From: Streptomyces sp. NBC_00569
Lineage (GTDB): Bacteria > Actinomycetota > Actinomycetes > Streptomycetales > Streptomycetaceae
DNA length: 64,000 nucleotides
Assembly (NCBI RefSeq): GCF_036345255.1
Contig: NZ_CP107783.1
Span: forward strand, 8,673,001-8,737,000
Direction of reading: 5' to 3'
Each line of letters starts with the position of its first letter. Position 1 is the stretch's first letter. Shown here piece by piece: positions 54,255-64,000 of the stretch. Made by a program: the position numbers and the translations under genes. A model generated the notes under the pieces. That model searched no databases and was not told the origin of the DNA. It worked only from the letters and a program-made list of their open reading frames with translations.

Positions 54255-54689
54255 TCAGGCGTCGTCCTGGACCTGCGCGTTGTAGCGCAGCAGATAGTCC
54301 GCGAAGCGGACGAGATCCTCTTCGGGCCAGTCCGCCACCCGCTCCTGGAACGCCTGGCGGCGGCTGACGGTGACCTGGGCGAGGATGTCGGCCCCCGCCT
54401 CGGTCGGGTGGAGGACCTGGACGCGGTGGTCGTCCGGGTCCACCCGGCGCATCACGAGCCCGGCCCGCTCCAGCGCGGACACCTGCCGGCTCACCGTCGA
54501 CTTGTCGAGGGCGTAGTGCGTGGCGAGGTCCGTGGCCCGGCAGCCGCCCTTCTCGTCCAGGTGGCTGAGCAGGGTGTACGACACGAGCGACAGCTCGGGG
54601 TGCATCCGTCCGGCCATCGCTCTGGCACGCCGCGCGAACGACGTCATCTCGCGCTGAATGGTCTCGACGGCCGTCTCTCGGTCTGTCAC
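54255..54689 (-). CDS. MarR-family transcriptional regulator
   Basis: A 144-residue MarR protein: dimerisation helices at both ends, HTH at about 50-85 (RATDLATHYALDKSTVSRQV, SALERAGLV) and wing RRVDPDDHRVQVL. GTG 54689. It probably regulates neighbours: its own promoter region and that of the downstream FadH-like gene both carry GTTGCA and CTACAAC words (see the operator feature). Confidence 0.87.
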   Translation of the reverse strand: MTDRETAVETIQREMTSFARRARAMAGRMHPELSLVSYTLLSHLDEKGGCRATDLATHYALDKSTVSRQVSALERAGLVMRRVDPDDHRVQVLHPTEAGADILAQVTVSRRQAFQERVADWPEEDLVRFADYLLRYNAQVQDDA

Positions 54690-54785
54690 GTGCGTCCTCT
54701 CCCCGCTGCTCGTTGCATTCTACAACCGAAGGGAGGGGGCGCCGCGGGCAGGCGCGTTCCCGGGCCCGGAGCTAGCCTCCTGAGC

Positions 54786-57223
<2,438 letters not shown>

Positions 57224-57231
57224 GACCGGCG

Positions 57232-57262
57232 GTCACGTGGCCGGGCCCGCCGGCCGCGTGAC
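57232..57262 (+). terminator. Hairpin after the FadH-like gene
   Basis: A 13-bp stem with one G-T pair (GTCACGTGGCCGG / CCGGCCGCGTGAC), 5-nt loop, nine bases after the stop. Confidence 0.65.
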
Positions 57263-57284
57263 CGCCTCCGCATAAGGTGCAGCC

Positions 57285-57824
57285 ATGTCACTCCCGCACG
57301 CGATCCTCACGGCCCTCCTGGAGAAGCCGTCGTCGGGCCTCGAACTGACGCGCCGCTTCGACAAGTCGATCGGCTACTTCTGGTCGGCCACGCACCAGCA
57401 GATCTATCGCGAGCTGGGCCGCCTGGAACGCGAGGGGTACATCAGGGCCCTGCCCGCGCCGACGCCCGCGCGCGGTCAGAAGAAGGAGTACGAGGTCCTG
57501 CCCGAGGGCCGCGCCGAACTGGCCCGCTGGACCGCCGCGAGCCAGGACCCCAAACCGCTGCGCGACCCGCTGCTCCTGCGCCTGCGCGCCGCCGCCGTCG
57601 TCGGCACCGACGGCATCGAGGCCGACCTGCGCCGCCATCTCGACCTGCACCGGCGGCAGTTGGCGGAGTACGAGGAGATCGAGAAGCGGGACTTCCCGCC
57701 CGGCCTCGACTCCGTCGACGCCCGCCTGCAGCATGTGGTGCTGCGCGCGGGCATCGACCTGGAGACCTTCTGGGCGCGCTGGCTCGAACAGACCCTGGAG
57801 GAACTCGGCCTCGACCCGGCCTAG
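57285..57824 (+). CDS. PadR-family transcriptional regulator
   Basis: A 179-residue protein: winged helix in the first 85 residues (LPHAILTALLEKPSSGLELT; TSHQQIY-like ATHQQIYRELGRLEREGYI) and a C-terminal helical dimerisation domain (LHRRQLAEYEEIEKRDF). The ligand is unknown. Its stop overlaps the convergent Gfo/Idh/MocA gene's stop in CTAG. Confidence 0.88.
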   Translation: MSLPHAILTALLEKPSSGLELTRRFDKSIGYFWSATHQQIYRELGRLEREGYIRALPAPTPARGQKKEYEVLPEGRAELARWTAASQDPKPLRDPLLLRLRAAAVVGTDGIEADLRRHLDLHRRQLAEYEEIEKRDFPPGLDSVDARLQHVVLRAGIDLETFWARWLEQTLEELGLDPA

Positions 57825-58924
57825 TCGAGGGTCGCCGCCCCCGGGTCCCAGTCCGCCGGAACGGGCGGTGGTGGCGCAGGGCAGGTGGCGACCCGGGTGA
57901 ACTCGGCGTGTTCGGCCGAGTGCGTGATCGCCGTCATCGTCTGCAGGACGTGCAGGGCCAGTGCCCCCGACGCACGCGGCGCACCGCCCCGGCGGATCGC
58001 CCGCGCCAGGTCGAGCACGCCGAGCCCGCGCCCGTCGACGCGCCCCGCGACCGGCAGGTCGCGCCAGTCCTCCGCCCCGTTGGCCCGCACTTTCAGCGGC
58101 CCGCGGAAGGTGTTGGGGTCCGGCACCGCGAGGACGCCCTCCGTGCCGGTGACCTCGAACTGGATACGCGGCAGCGCCGAGTCGAAGCTGAGCACCGAGG
58201 TCGCCCGCACCCCGGACCCGAACTCGACGAGCGCCGACACATGCGTCGGCACCGCCACCGGGAACACCTGCCCAGCTCTGGGCCCCGACCCGACGACGCG
58301 CTCCTCGCGCGCGCGTGCCGCCGAGGCCGCCACGCGCGACACCCCGCCGAACAGCGCCACCAGCGCCGTCAGGTAGTACGGCCCGAGGTCGAACAGCGGT
58401 CCCGCGCCGGGCTGGTAGAAGAACGCCGGATCAGGGTGCCAGCCCTCCGGCCCGAGGCCCATCACCGCCGTCGTCGCCGCCACCGGCTCGCCGATGTGCC
58501 CCGCCCCGACGGCCCGCAGCGCCGACTGGAGACCCGCGCCGAGGAACGTGTCCGGCGCGTTCCCCACAAGGAGCCCCCGTTCCGCCGCCTGGGCGAGCAC
58601 CTTCTCGGCCTCACCGGGGGCCAGGGCGATCGGCTTCTCGCCGTACACGTGCTTCCCGGCCCGCAGCGCCTGCGTCGCGACCTGCGCGTGGGCGGCCGGC
58701 ACGGTGAGATTCACGACGAGCTCGACCTCGGGAACGGCGAGCACCGTCGCCACGTCTCCGGCGACCGGTACGCCGTGCTCGCGCGCGACGGCCGTGGCGC
58801 GGCCCGCGTCTAGGTCGGCGACACCCACCACCCGCAGATCGGGAAAGGAGGACAGTGTCCGCAGATACTCGTTGCTGATGACGCCCGCCCCGACGACGGC
58901 GACACCGACCGGCCCCGAACTCAC
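57821..58924 (-). CDS. Gfo/Idh/MocA-family oxidoreductase
   Basis: A 367-residue NAD(P)-dependent dehydrogenase. An N-terminal Rossmann domain (VAVVGAGVISNEYLRTLSSF) with the family EKP motif (GKHVYGEKPIAL) is followed by the C-terminal alpha/beta substrate domain (FFYQPGAGPLFDLGPYYLTA with a catalytic-site D-x-G-x-Y-type pattern). It acts on a sugar or inositol-like polyol; no further pathway genes are adjacent. GTG 58924 chosen for the Rossmann start. Confidence 0.87.
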   Translation of the reverse strand: MSSGPVGVAVVGAGVISNEYLRTLSSFPDLRVVGVADLDAGRATAVAREHGVPVAGDVATVLAVPEVELVVNLTVPAAHAQVATQALRAGKHVYGEKPIALAPGEAEKVLAQAAERGLLVGNAPDTFLGAGLQSALRAVGAGHIGEPVAATTAVMGLGPEGWHPDPAFFYQPGAGPLFDLGPYYLTALVALFGGVSRVAASAARAREERVVGSGPRAGQVFPVAVPTHVSALVEFGSGVRATSVLSFDSALPRIQFEVTGTEGVLAVPDPNTFRGPLKVRANGAEDWRDLPVAGRVDGRGLGVLDLARAIRRGGAPRASGALALHVLQTMTAITHSAEHAEFTRVATCPAPPPPVPADWDPGAATLD

Positions 58925-59052
58925 GCTGCCCCCAAGGCGGATGCGTAGGTGATGCGGCCGCTCCCGCGCGGCTCCGGAGACGGTAGGACGCCGGGAGGGG
59001 AGCAGACAAGGGCGCGTCCCGGGCGGGACACGGCGATGCCACCGACCTGGGT

Positions 59053-59515
59053 CCGGTGTGTGCCCCACGCTCGCGCAGGAACCAAGGCGTTGCCCCGGCT
59101 CGCGCATGCGGCCACGAGGACTCCGCCCACACCGTTTGCCGCGCTGTCGTTGTCCTTCCAGGGCCAACTCGTTTGCTGGGCTGGGCGGATGGGGACGGGA
59201 CGGGGGCTGGGTAGGTGGCGGGTTGCATCGTCCGGCCGAACGGGCCCCGGCTGTCGTTCGGCCCGGAGGGCCCCGCTCAGGACCCGGTGGTGTGCCCCAG
59301 TTCTGCGCAGGAACCGAGGCGTGGCCGCCGGCTCGCGCATGCGGCCACGAGGACGTCGCCCGCTCTCGTGGCTCTTTGAGAGCCAACTGGGTGGTCGGGC
59401 GGATGCGGATGCGGACGGGGAGCGGGGCAGGTGGCCGGTTCCATCCTCCGGCCCACCGGGCCCGGTGCCCGTCCGGCCCGGAGGGCCCCGGTCAGGACCC
59501 GGTGGTGACGCTCCG
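59053..59515. repeat. Tandemly duplicated GC-rich element of about 230 bp
   Basis: Two diverged copies (about 59053-59290 and 59284-59515). Shared words include GCGCAGGAACC (59073, 59305), CTCGCGCATGCGGCCACGAG (59099, 59332) and GGAGGGCCCC-G/C-TCAGGACCCGG at each end. The second copy runs into the last codons of the FN3 lipoprotein gene. Copy 2 has a GGCTCT-TTG-AGAGCC hairpin (59370-59384), possibly its terminator. The rest of 58925-59491 contains no gene I can support. Confidence 0.75.
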
Positions 59516-60502
59516 TTCGGCGGAGTAGGCGCCCCACGTCCCGTCGGGCAGCTGGGCCCGGATCCGTACGCGGTGTCGGACGCCGGCCTCCTTGCCCACG
59601 TAGAAACTGTTCCGTGCCGTGCCCTTGGGCGGGGCGTCGCCCCAGACGAGCGTGGTGGCCTGCCGGCCGTCGAGGTAGATGCGGTACGCGGGCACGGTGC
59701 CGCCCGTGCGCGGCGGCGTCCACGACAGGTCGATGTAGTACGCGCCGCCGGCCCGGCGGGACGTGGCGCGGAAGTCGGTGGGGGCGGTGCCGGGGCCCTC
59801 GTCGGAGCCCTTCGCGGTGGTGAGCCTGAGGGCCGAGCCGGCGGGGGAGGTGTTGTCGGCGGCGTCGCGCGCCTTCACGGTGAACGAGTACCTGGTGCCC
59901 GGCCGCAGCCCGGTGATCAGCGCCCGGGTCTCGCCCCCGCCGACGCTGTGGATCTTCGACGCGCCCTGGTAGATGTCGTACGAGACGACGCCCTTGTCGT
60001 CCTTCGACGCGCCCCACGACAGCGAAGCCGCCCGGCCGCCGTCCGCCCGTCCGCGCAGCGCTCCCGGCCGGGTCGGGGCCGACCGGTCCTCGGCGACGGC
60101 GGCCGGTGTCGTGACGGCCACCTTCGGACTGAGCGGTCCGAGTGTGCCGTCGGTGTCCTCGGCCCGGACGGAGAAGGTGTAGGCGGAGCGCGGGTGCAGC
60201 CCGACGACGTCGACCATGTGCTGTTCACCCGGTACCTCCTTCACCTTGGTGGCGCCCCGGTACACCGTGTAGCCCTTGACCTCGGCGGCTCCCTCGGGGC
60301 GGCTCCACATGACGTGGACGGAGGTGGCGCTGCCCGCCTGCGCCGTGACTCCGGCGGGGGCCGTGAGGGCGGGCCCCTGCCGGGTGTCGTCGTCGAGCAG
60401 GCCGCACGATGTGGCGAACAGGAGCGCGGCGGCGCAGGTCGTGCACGCCAGCGAGGTGCGTCCGGGGATGCGTCGCACGGCAGGCCTTCCGCTCGGAAGC
60501 AT
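59492..60502 (-). CDS. Fibronectin type III lipoprotein (three FN3 domains)
   Basis: A 336-residue protein with a lipoprotein-type signal ending ATSCGLLDD (Cys near residue 33), then three FN3 domains: about 45-130 (APAGVTAQAGSATSVHVMWS), 140-225 (GRAASLSWGASKDDKGVVSY) and 238-330 (TDFRATSRRAGGAYYIDLSW). FN3 modules in actinobacterial chitin- and chitosan-degrading systems act as spacers or binders. It is divergent from the broken chitosanase. ATG 60502 is chosen because it places the signal correctly; ATG 60523 and GTG 60538 are alternatives. Confidence 0.8.
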   Translation of the reverse strand: MLPSGRPAVRRIPGRTSLACTTCAAALLFATSCGLLDDDTRQGPALTAPAGVTAQAGSATSVHVMWSRPEGAAEVKGYTVYRGATKVKEVPGEQHMVDVVGLHPRSAYTFSVRAEDTDGTLGPLSPKVAVTTPAAVAEDRSAPTRPGALRGRADGGRAASLSWGASKDDKGVVSYDIYQGASKIHSVGGGETRALITGLRPGTRYSFTVKARDAADNTSPAGSALRLTTAKGSDEGPGTAPTDFRATSRRAGGAYYIDLSWTPPRTGGTVPAYRIYLDGRQATTLVWGDAPPKGTARNSFYVGKEAGVRHRVRIRAQLPDGTWGAYSAERSVTTGS

Positions 60503-60514
60503 TGGTACAGACCT
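60503..60514. promoter_or_regulatory. dre-like (DasR) site at the FN3 gene start
   Basis: TGGTACAGACCT matches 9 of 12 bases of the DasR consensus TGGTCTAGACCA. It sits right at the FN3 start, between it and the chitosanase, where a chitin/chitosan regulator would be expected. Short, so chance is not excluded. Confidence 0.3.
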
Positions 60515-60668
60515 GTATGTCATGAGTGACGGGGTCACATCAAGAGGCGGTGTCGCGGGCGTCGTTCCCGTCCGGACCCCGAGCGGTGGACTACACGCTC
60601 AAGTAATCCCAGATTTGGGTTTTATGTACATACGCAGCATTCCCGACATAGGCACCTTTGTGCTGCGC

Positions 60669-61374
60669 ATGCGCGCGTTGACCCTGACCGCTGTCTGTGG
60701 TGGCGCCCTGCTCGTCCCCGCGCCCCCCGCGGCGGCCCACGCGCCGGACCCCCGCGAGCGCGCACCACGCCCGGCCGGGGGAGTCCAGGAAGGTTCCGTG
60801 CGGGCCGCGGACCTGCTGGGCAAGGTGAAAGGGTGCGCGACAGATCTCGCGCGGCCGCTACCGCACCGACGAACGGGCGCCCGCGAACATCCCGGTCTGC
60901 GGCAAGGGTGACGCCGTGTACTGGAAGGCCGACATGGACATCGACTGCGACGGCCGCTCAGGGACCCACTGCAACAGCCGCACCGACCCGGTGTTCTTGA
61001 GCGCCACCGCCTACCGGGACTCCCACGGCGGAGCTCTCGCCGCGGAAAGCCTCCCGTACGTCGTCGTCCCCGGCGCGAGCCCCATATGGACCCCTGCGGC
61101 CCACGGCATCCGCGGCGGAACGGTGGCCGCGATCATCTACCGAAACCAGGTCCAGTACGCCGTCGTCGGCGACACCGGGCCGACGGACGTCATCGGCGAG
61201 GCCTCGTACGCCGCCGTGGTGAACCTCGGCATCAACCCGGATCCCGTACGCGGCGGCGCCGGCGAAGTCACGTACATCCTGTTCAAGAACACCGCAGTGT
61301 CGCCCATCGAGAGCCACCGGGCCGCGGTGGCGCTGGGCGAGGCACAGGCGAAGAAGTTCCTGGCCGTCAACTGA
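60669..61374 (+). pseudogene. GH75 chitosanase, frameshifted
   Basis: The first part (60669 on) reads a Sec signal (MRALTLTAVCGGALLVPAPP, cut near AAAHA) and VRAADLLGKVKGCAT. After about 60842 homology continues in the +1 frame: SRGRYRTDERAPANIPVCGK, then YWKADMDIDCDG and the rest of a GH75 domain (VQYAVVGDTGPTD; GEASYAAVVNLGI; VSPIESHRAAVALG). The conserved Asp/Glu-rich catalytic region is intact downstream. A 2-nt loss from a CACAG-type sequence (yielding CATQISRGRYRTD) would explain it. Either the gene is inactive, or this is a sequencing error. The remaining ORF 60916-61374 alone lacks the signal. Confidence 0.85.
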
Positions 61375-61417
61375 GCCCGGAACAGGCCGGGTCGGAGCGA
61401 CGAACGCACGCGGCGCG

Positions 61418-61446
61418 CCGGGGCGGCGGGTGAGCCGCCGCCCCGG
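61418..61446. terminator. Bidirectional hairpin between chitosanase and dhaM
   Basis: A perfect 12-bp stem (CCGGGGCGGCGG / CCGCCGCCCCGG) with a 5-nt loop between the convergent chitosanase and dhaM stops. Confidence 0.75.
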
Positions 61447-61450
61447 TCGC

Positions 61451-61885
61451 TCACACCTTCCGGTACGTGTACGCCTCGACGGCAGCCGCCTCGACCGCGT
61501 CCAGATCCGCCCCCGCCGACGCCGTGACGACCGCGGCCACCGCCCCCTCGACGAAGGGGGCGTCCACCAGGCGCGCCCCGTCCGGGAGGTCGCCGCCCTC
61601 CGCGAGCAGCGCCTTCACCGTGAGCACCGCACTGCCCAGATCGGCGAGCACGGCGACGCCCGCACCACGATCCACCGACCGAGCTGCGCCGCAGATCAGC
61701 TCCGCGCTGGTGCCGAGCCCACCGTCCTCGGTGCCGCCCGCCGGTGCCAGAGGAACGGCCGCACCGTCGCCCGCGAGCCCCGTCGCCAGCTCCGCCACCG
61801 ACTCGGCGACGGCCCGGCTGTGCGACACGAGGACGATCCCGACGACCTTCTCCTGACCGCTGCCCACGCCCCCAGGATCACTCAT
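61451..61885 (-). CDS. dhaM: PTS-dependent dihydroxyacetone kinase phosphotransferase subunit DhaM
   Basis: A 144-residue single-domain (EIIA-Man-type) DhaM. The phospho-His is in VLVSHSRAVAESV near residue 22; GGTEDGGLGTSAE and DLGSAVLTVKALL complete the domain. It passes phosphate from HPr to DhaL-ADP. The N-terminal 12 residues may not be translated if a later start is used. It overlaps dhaL by 8 bases. Confidence 0.92.
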   Translation of the reverse strand: MSDPGGVGSGQEKVVGIVLVSHSRAVAESVAELATGLAGDGAAVPLAPAGGTEDGGLGTSAELICGAARSVDRGAGVAVLADLGSAVLTVKALLAEGGDLPDGARLVDAPFVEGAVAAVVTASAGADLDAVEAAAVEAYTYRKV

Positions 61886-62480
61886 CGCGGGCCGCCTCGG
61901 CCAGCGCCCCGATCAGCAGCGCCGACGACGTGGCGCCCGGGTCCTGATGCCCGATGCTGCGCTCGCCCAGATAGCTCGCCCGCCCCTTGCGCGCCTGCAT
62001 CGGAGTCGTCGCGAGCGCGCCCTGCTCGGCGGCGGAGGCGGCCGCGTCGAAAGAAGTGCCGAGCGCGTCGACCGCGGGCACCAGCGCGTCGATCATGGTC
62101 TTGTCGCCCGGCGCGGCACCGCCCAGCGTCATGACCGCGTCCACCCCGGTCCGCAACGCCGCGGCGAGCTCCGCCTCACTGACCTCGGGCGCGTCCCCCA
62201 GCGCCTTGCCCGTACGGCGCAGGAGCGTCCCGTACAGCGGACCCGACGCGCCGCCCACGGTCGAGATCAACTGGCGCCCGGCCAGGGTGAGAACACCACC
62301 CGGGGTGGCCGGTGCCTCCTTCTCCAGGGCGGCGCTCACGGCCACGAAACCGCGCTGCAGATTGCTGCCGTGGTCGGCGTCACCGATCGGCGAGTCGAGT
62401 TCGGTGAGCCGGGTCGCCTCCCGGTCGACAGCCGCGGTGGCCGCCGTGAGCCAGCGTCGGAAGAAATCGGCGTCGAGCAC
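61878..62480 (-). CDS. dhaL: Dihydroxyacetone kinase ADP-binding subunit DhaL
   Basis: A 200-residue all-helical DhaL. The Mg/ADP site is SPIGDADHGSNLQRGF with the conserved Asp residues; STVGGASGPLYGT and GDKTMIDALVPA follow. GTG 62480 is chosen because AAGGAG lies six bases ahead. It relays phosphate from DhaM to DhaK-bound dihydroxyacetone. Confidence 0.93.
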   Translation of the reverse strand: MLDADFFRRWLTAATAAVDREATRLTELDSPIGDADHGSNLQRGFVAVSAALEKEAPATPGGVLTLAGRQLISTVGGASGPLYGTLLRRTGKALGDAPEVSEAELAAALRTGVDAVMTLGGAAPGDKTMIDALVPAVDALGTSFDAAASAAEQGALATTPMQARKGRASYLGERSIGHQDPGATSSALLIGALAEAARDE

Positions 62481-62524
62481 GTCATCTCCTTGCGTGGTGG
62501 TGATGGTTCGGACGACGGACTGCC

Positions 62525-63517
62525 TCACATGCCCCAGCGCAGGCCCGCCGTGCTGACGGGCGCGTCCCACAGGCGCAGCATCTCCTCGTCGACCTGGCAC
62601 AGAGTGACGGAGGCACCGGCCATGTCGAGCGAGGTGACGTAGTTCCCGACGAGGGTGCGCGCCACCGGCACGCCGCGCTCGGTGAGCACGCGCTGGACCT
62701 CGGCGTTGAACCCGTAGAGCTCCAGCAGCGGGGTCGCGCCCATGCCGTTGACGAGGACGAGTACCGGGCCGGTCGGCTGAAGGTCCTCGAGGACGGCGTC
62801 CACGGAGAAGTCGGCGATCTCGCCGGAGGTCATCATGGCGCGCCGCTCGCGGCCCGGCTCCCCGTGGATGCCGACGCCCAACTCCAGCTCGCCGGGCGGC
62901 AGATCGAAGGTCGGGCTGCCCTTGGCGGGCGTGGCGCACGCGCTCAGGGCCACACCGAAACTCCGTGCGTTCGCGTTGACCTGACGGGCGATCGCCTCCA
63001 CGCGCTCCAGCGACTGCCCCTCCTCGGCCGCCGCACCCGCGATCTTCTCGACGAACAGGGTCGCGCCCGTGCCGCGCCGGCCCGCGGTGTACAGACTGTC
63101 CGTGACGGCCACGTCGTCGTCGACGAGGACCCTGGCGACCTGGATCCCCTCGTCCTCGGCGAGTTCCGCGGCCATGTCGAAGTTGAGCACGTCACCCGTG
63201 TAGTTCTTCACCACGAAGAGCACCCCGGCGCCGCTGTCCACGGCGGCCGCGGCCCGCACCATCTGGTCCGGCACCGGCGACGTGAACACCTCACCCGGAC
63301 AGGCGGCCGACAGCATCCCGTGCCCCACGAACCCCCCGTGCAGCGGCTCGTGCCCCGACCCACCGCCGGAGACGATCGCGACCTTCCCCTCGACGGGGGC
63401 GTCCCGGCGCGCGATCACCCGGTTCTCGACATCGACGTTCAGCTCCGGATGAGCCGCAGCCATCCCCCGCAACGCGTCGGCGACCACGGTCTCGGCCACG
63501 TTGATGAGCATCTTCAT
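62525..63517 (-). CDS. dhaK: Dihydroxyacetone kinase substrate-binding subunit DhaK
   Basis: A 330-residue DhaK. VSGGGSGHEPLHGGFVG starts the substrate domain; GIHGEPGRER holds the His that forms the hemiaminal bond with dihydroxyacetone; NGMGATPLLELY is near the C-terminus. GGAGG lies before ATG 63517 and decides the start over 63529. First gene of dhaK-L-M. Confidence 0.93.
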   Translation of the reverse strand: MKMLINVAETVVADALRGMAAAHPELNVDVENRVIARRDAPVEGKVAIVSGGGSGHEPLHGGFVGHGMLSAACPGEVFTSPVPDQMVRAAAAVDSGAGVLFVVKNYTGDVLNFDMAAELAEDEGIQVARVLVDDDVAVTDSLYTAGRRGTGATLFVEKIAGAAAEEGQSLERVEAIARQVNANARSFGVALSACATPAKGSPTFDLPPGELELGVGIHGEPGRERRAMMTSGEIADFSVDAVLEDLQPTGPVLVLVNGMGATPLLELYGFNAEVQRVLTERGVPVARTLVGNYVTSLDMAGASVTLCQVDEEMLRLWDAPVSTAGLRWGM

Positions 63518-63798
63518 GGGTACCTCCAAGTGAGCGAAGCATCTGGGCCTCTGGCCAGTGTTTTTTCCCTGGTCAAAGCGGGTTTGGAAGGTTTTCGATC
63601 TTGGCGGTCCGTGGCGGCTGGGAGCGGGTTCTGGCGGGGCTGTTGCTGACCTATTGCTGACTTTACTGACGGAGTATCAGGTGGACGTGTAGTTGCGGAC
63701 CGGCGCTCCCAACCGCTCACTCACGGCAGTATCGGCTCTCGCGGAGACCTGGTCACGTGTGCGGCGTGGGTGGTTGGCAGAAGGTGTCGTCGCCAAGC
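63518..63798. other. dha operon promoter region
   Basis: 280 bp upstream of dhaK without a supportable gene. It holds an imperfect palindrome TGACCAG...CTGGCCA (10-nt spacer) around 63552-63576 that could be an operator, and TTGACC that could be part of a -35. Base composition is less GC-rich than the rest of the window. Confidence 0.4.
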
Positions 63799-64000
63799 AT
63801 GGCGATCTTTCGCACCCCCAAGCCGATTCTGCGTGACGCCCACGACAAGGGTTCGATGGCGGAAGACCCTGTGGAAGGCATGCAAGAGCCGGAGTATGTC
63901 CGCCAAAAGATGGTCGTTCCTTCCTTCGCGTACTTGAAGCAAGCCCTGACTGTCGCGGATGAGGGCCTCGTGCTGGAGATCGTGATGATGGCGGGGTGCG
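63799..64000 (+). CDS. Unidentified protein, N-terminal part (cut by window end)
   Basis: ATG 63799 opens 67 codons reading MAIFRTPKPILRDAHDK and onward (VVPSFAYLKQALTVADEG) with no stop to the window end. Codon use is less GC-rich at third positions than in neighbours. Not recognised. A spurious frame cannot be excluded, though the sequence looks protein-like. Confidence 0.4.
   Translation, partial: MAIFRTPKPILRDAHDKGSMAEDPVEGMQEPEYVRQKMVVPSFAYLKQALTVADEGLVLEIVMMAGC

Noticed and set aside
63721..63942. 73-residue minus-strand frame near the window end
   Set aside because: Antisense to a more protein-like plus-strand frame; no motif.

Overview
This 64 kb window is actinobacterial chromosome, almost certainly Streptomyces. 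The DNA is very GC-rich, GTG starts and 4-base gene overlaps are common, and it carries Streptomyces hallmarks: a type II polyketide spore-pigment (whiE-like) cluster, a conservon (cvnABCD plus a CYP157-like P450), a class F sortase, LytR-CpsA-Psr and transglycosylase cell-wall proteins, and a GH75 chitosanase gene. I saw no rRNA, tRNA, CRISPR array, prophage or intact insertion sequence.

Layout. 1-5.7 kb: hopanoid-type glycosyltransferase (cut by the window edge), a glutamate-racemase-like protein, two membrane proteins, apolipoprotein N-acyltransferase and a Nudix hydrolase. 5.7-10.1 kb: 3-hydroxybutyrate dehydrogenase, a PucR-type regulator and an MHS-type transporter, probably one catabolic module. 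10.3-12.8 kb: a minisatellite, a secreted protein built of long internal repeats with a C-terminal membrane anchor, and a class F sortase. 12.8-22.3 kb: spore-pigment cluster (divergent FAD hydroxylase; seven collinear genes including KS-alpha, KS-beta, ACP and cyclases), then an opposing methyltransferase and secreted beta-helix protein. 22.4-25.9 kb: cell-wall genes (LCP protein, SLT transglycosylase with a structured leader) and a metallo-beta-lactamase-fold protein. 26-31.8 kb: a P450 facing the conservon cvnA-B-C-D-P450. 32.3-38 kb: repeat-bearing secreted protein, YoaK protein, Ni/Co permease under a cobalamin riboswitch, ArsR regulator, pyrophosphatase, acetyltransferase and a compact Rho paralogue. 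38.4-51.5 kb: methyltransferase, NTF2-like protein, esterase, LysX/MprF-like C-terminal-domain protein, GT-C-like membrane protein, molybdopterin oxidoreductase fused to a cytochrome-b-like domain, a methyltransferase/DUF2064/GT2 operon, a two-component system whose regulator has a minisatellite-encoded tail, and a Zn-ribbon epimerase. 51.7-58.9 kb: VOC protein, deformylase, regulators, FadH-type reductase and a Gfo/Idh/MocA oxidoreductase. 59-64 kb: duplicated noncoding element, fibronectin-III lipoprotein, frameshifted chitosanase, the dhaKLM operon, and an unidentified gene cut by the window end.

Working together: the whiE block encodes a complete minimal PKS with tailoring enzymes for an aromatic spore pigment. 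The conservon proteins form a membrane-associated G-protein-like signalling set. dhaK-dhaL-dhaM phosphorylate dihydroxyacetone with PTS-derived phosphate. The cobalamin riboswitch ties cobalt/nickel import to B12 status. Several genes and gaps carry short tandem repeats (10.3, 11, 32.8, 49.0, 52.5 and 59 kb), a recurring feature here. The strongest candidates for something new are the repeat protein/class F sortase pair and the response regulator with the repeat tail.
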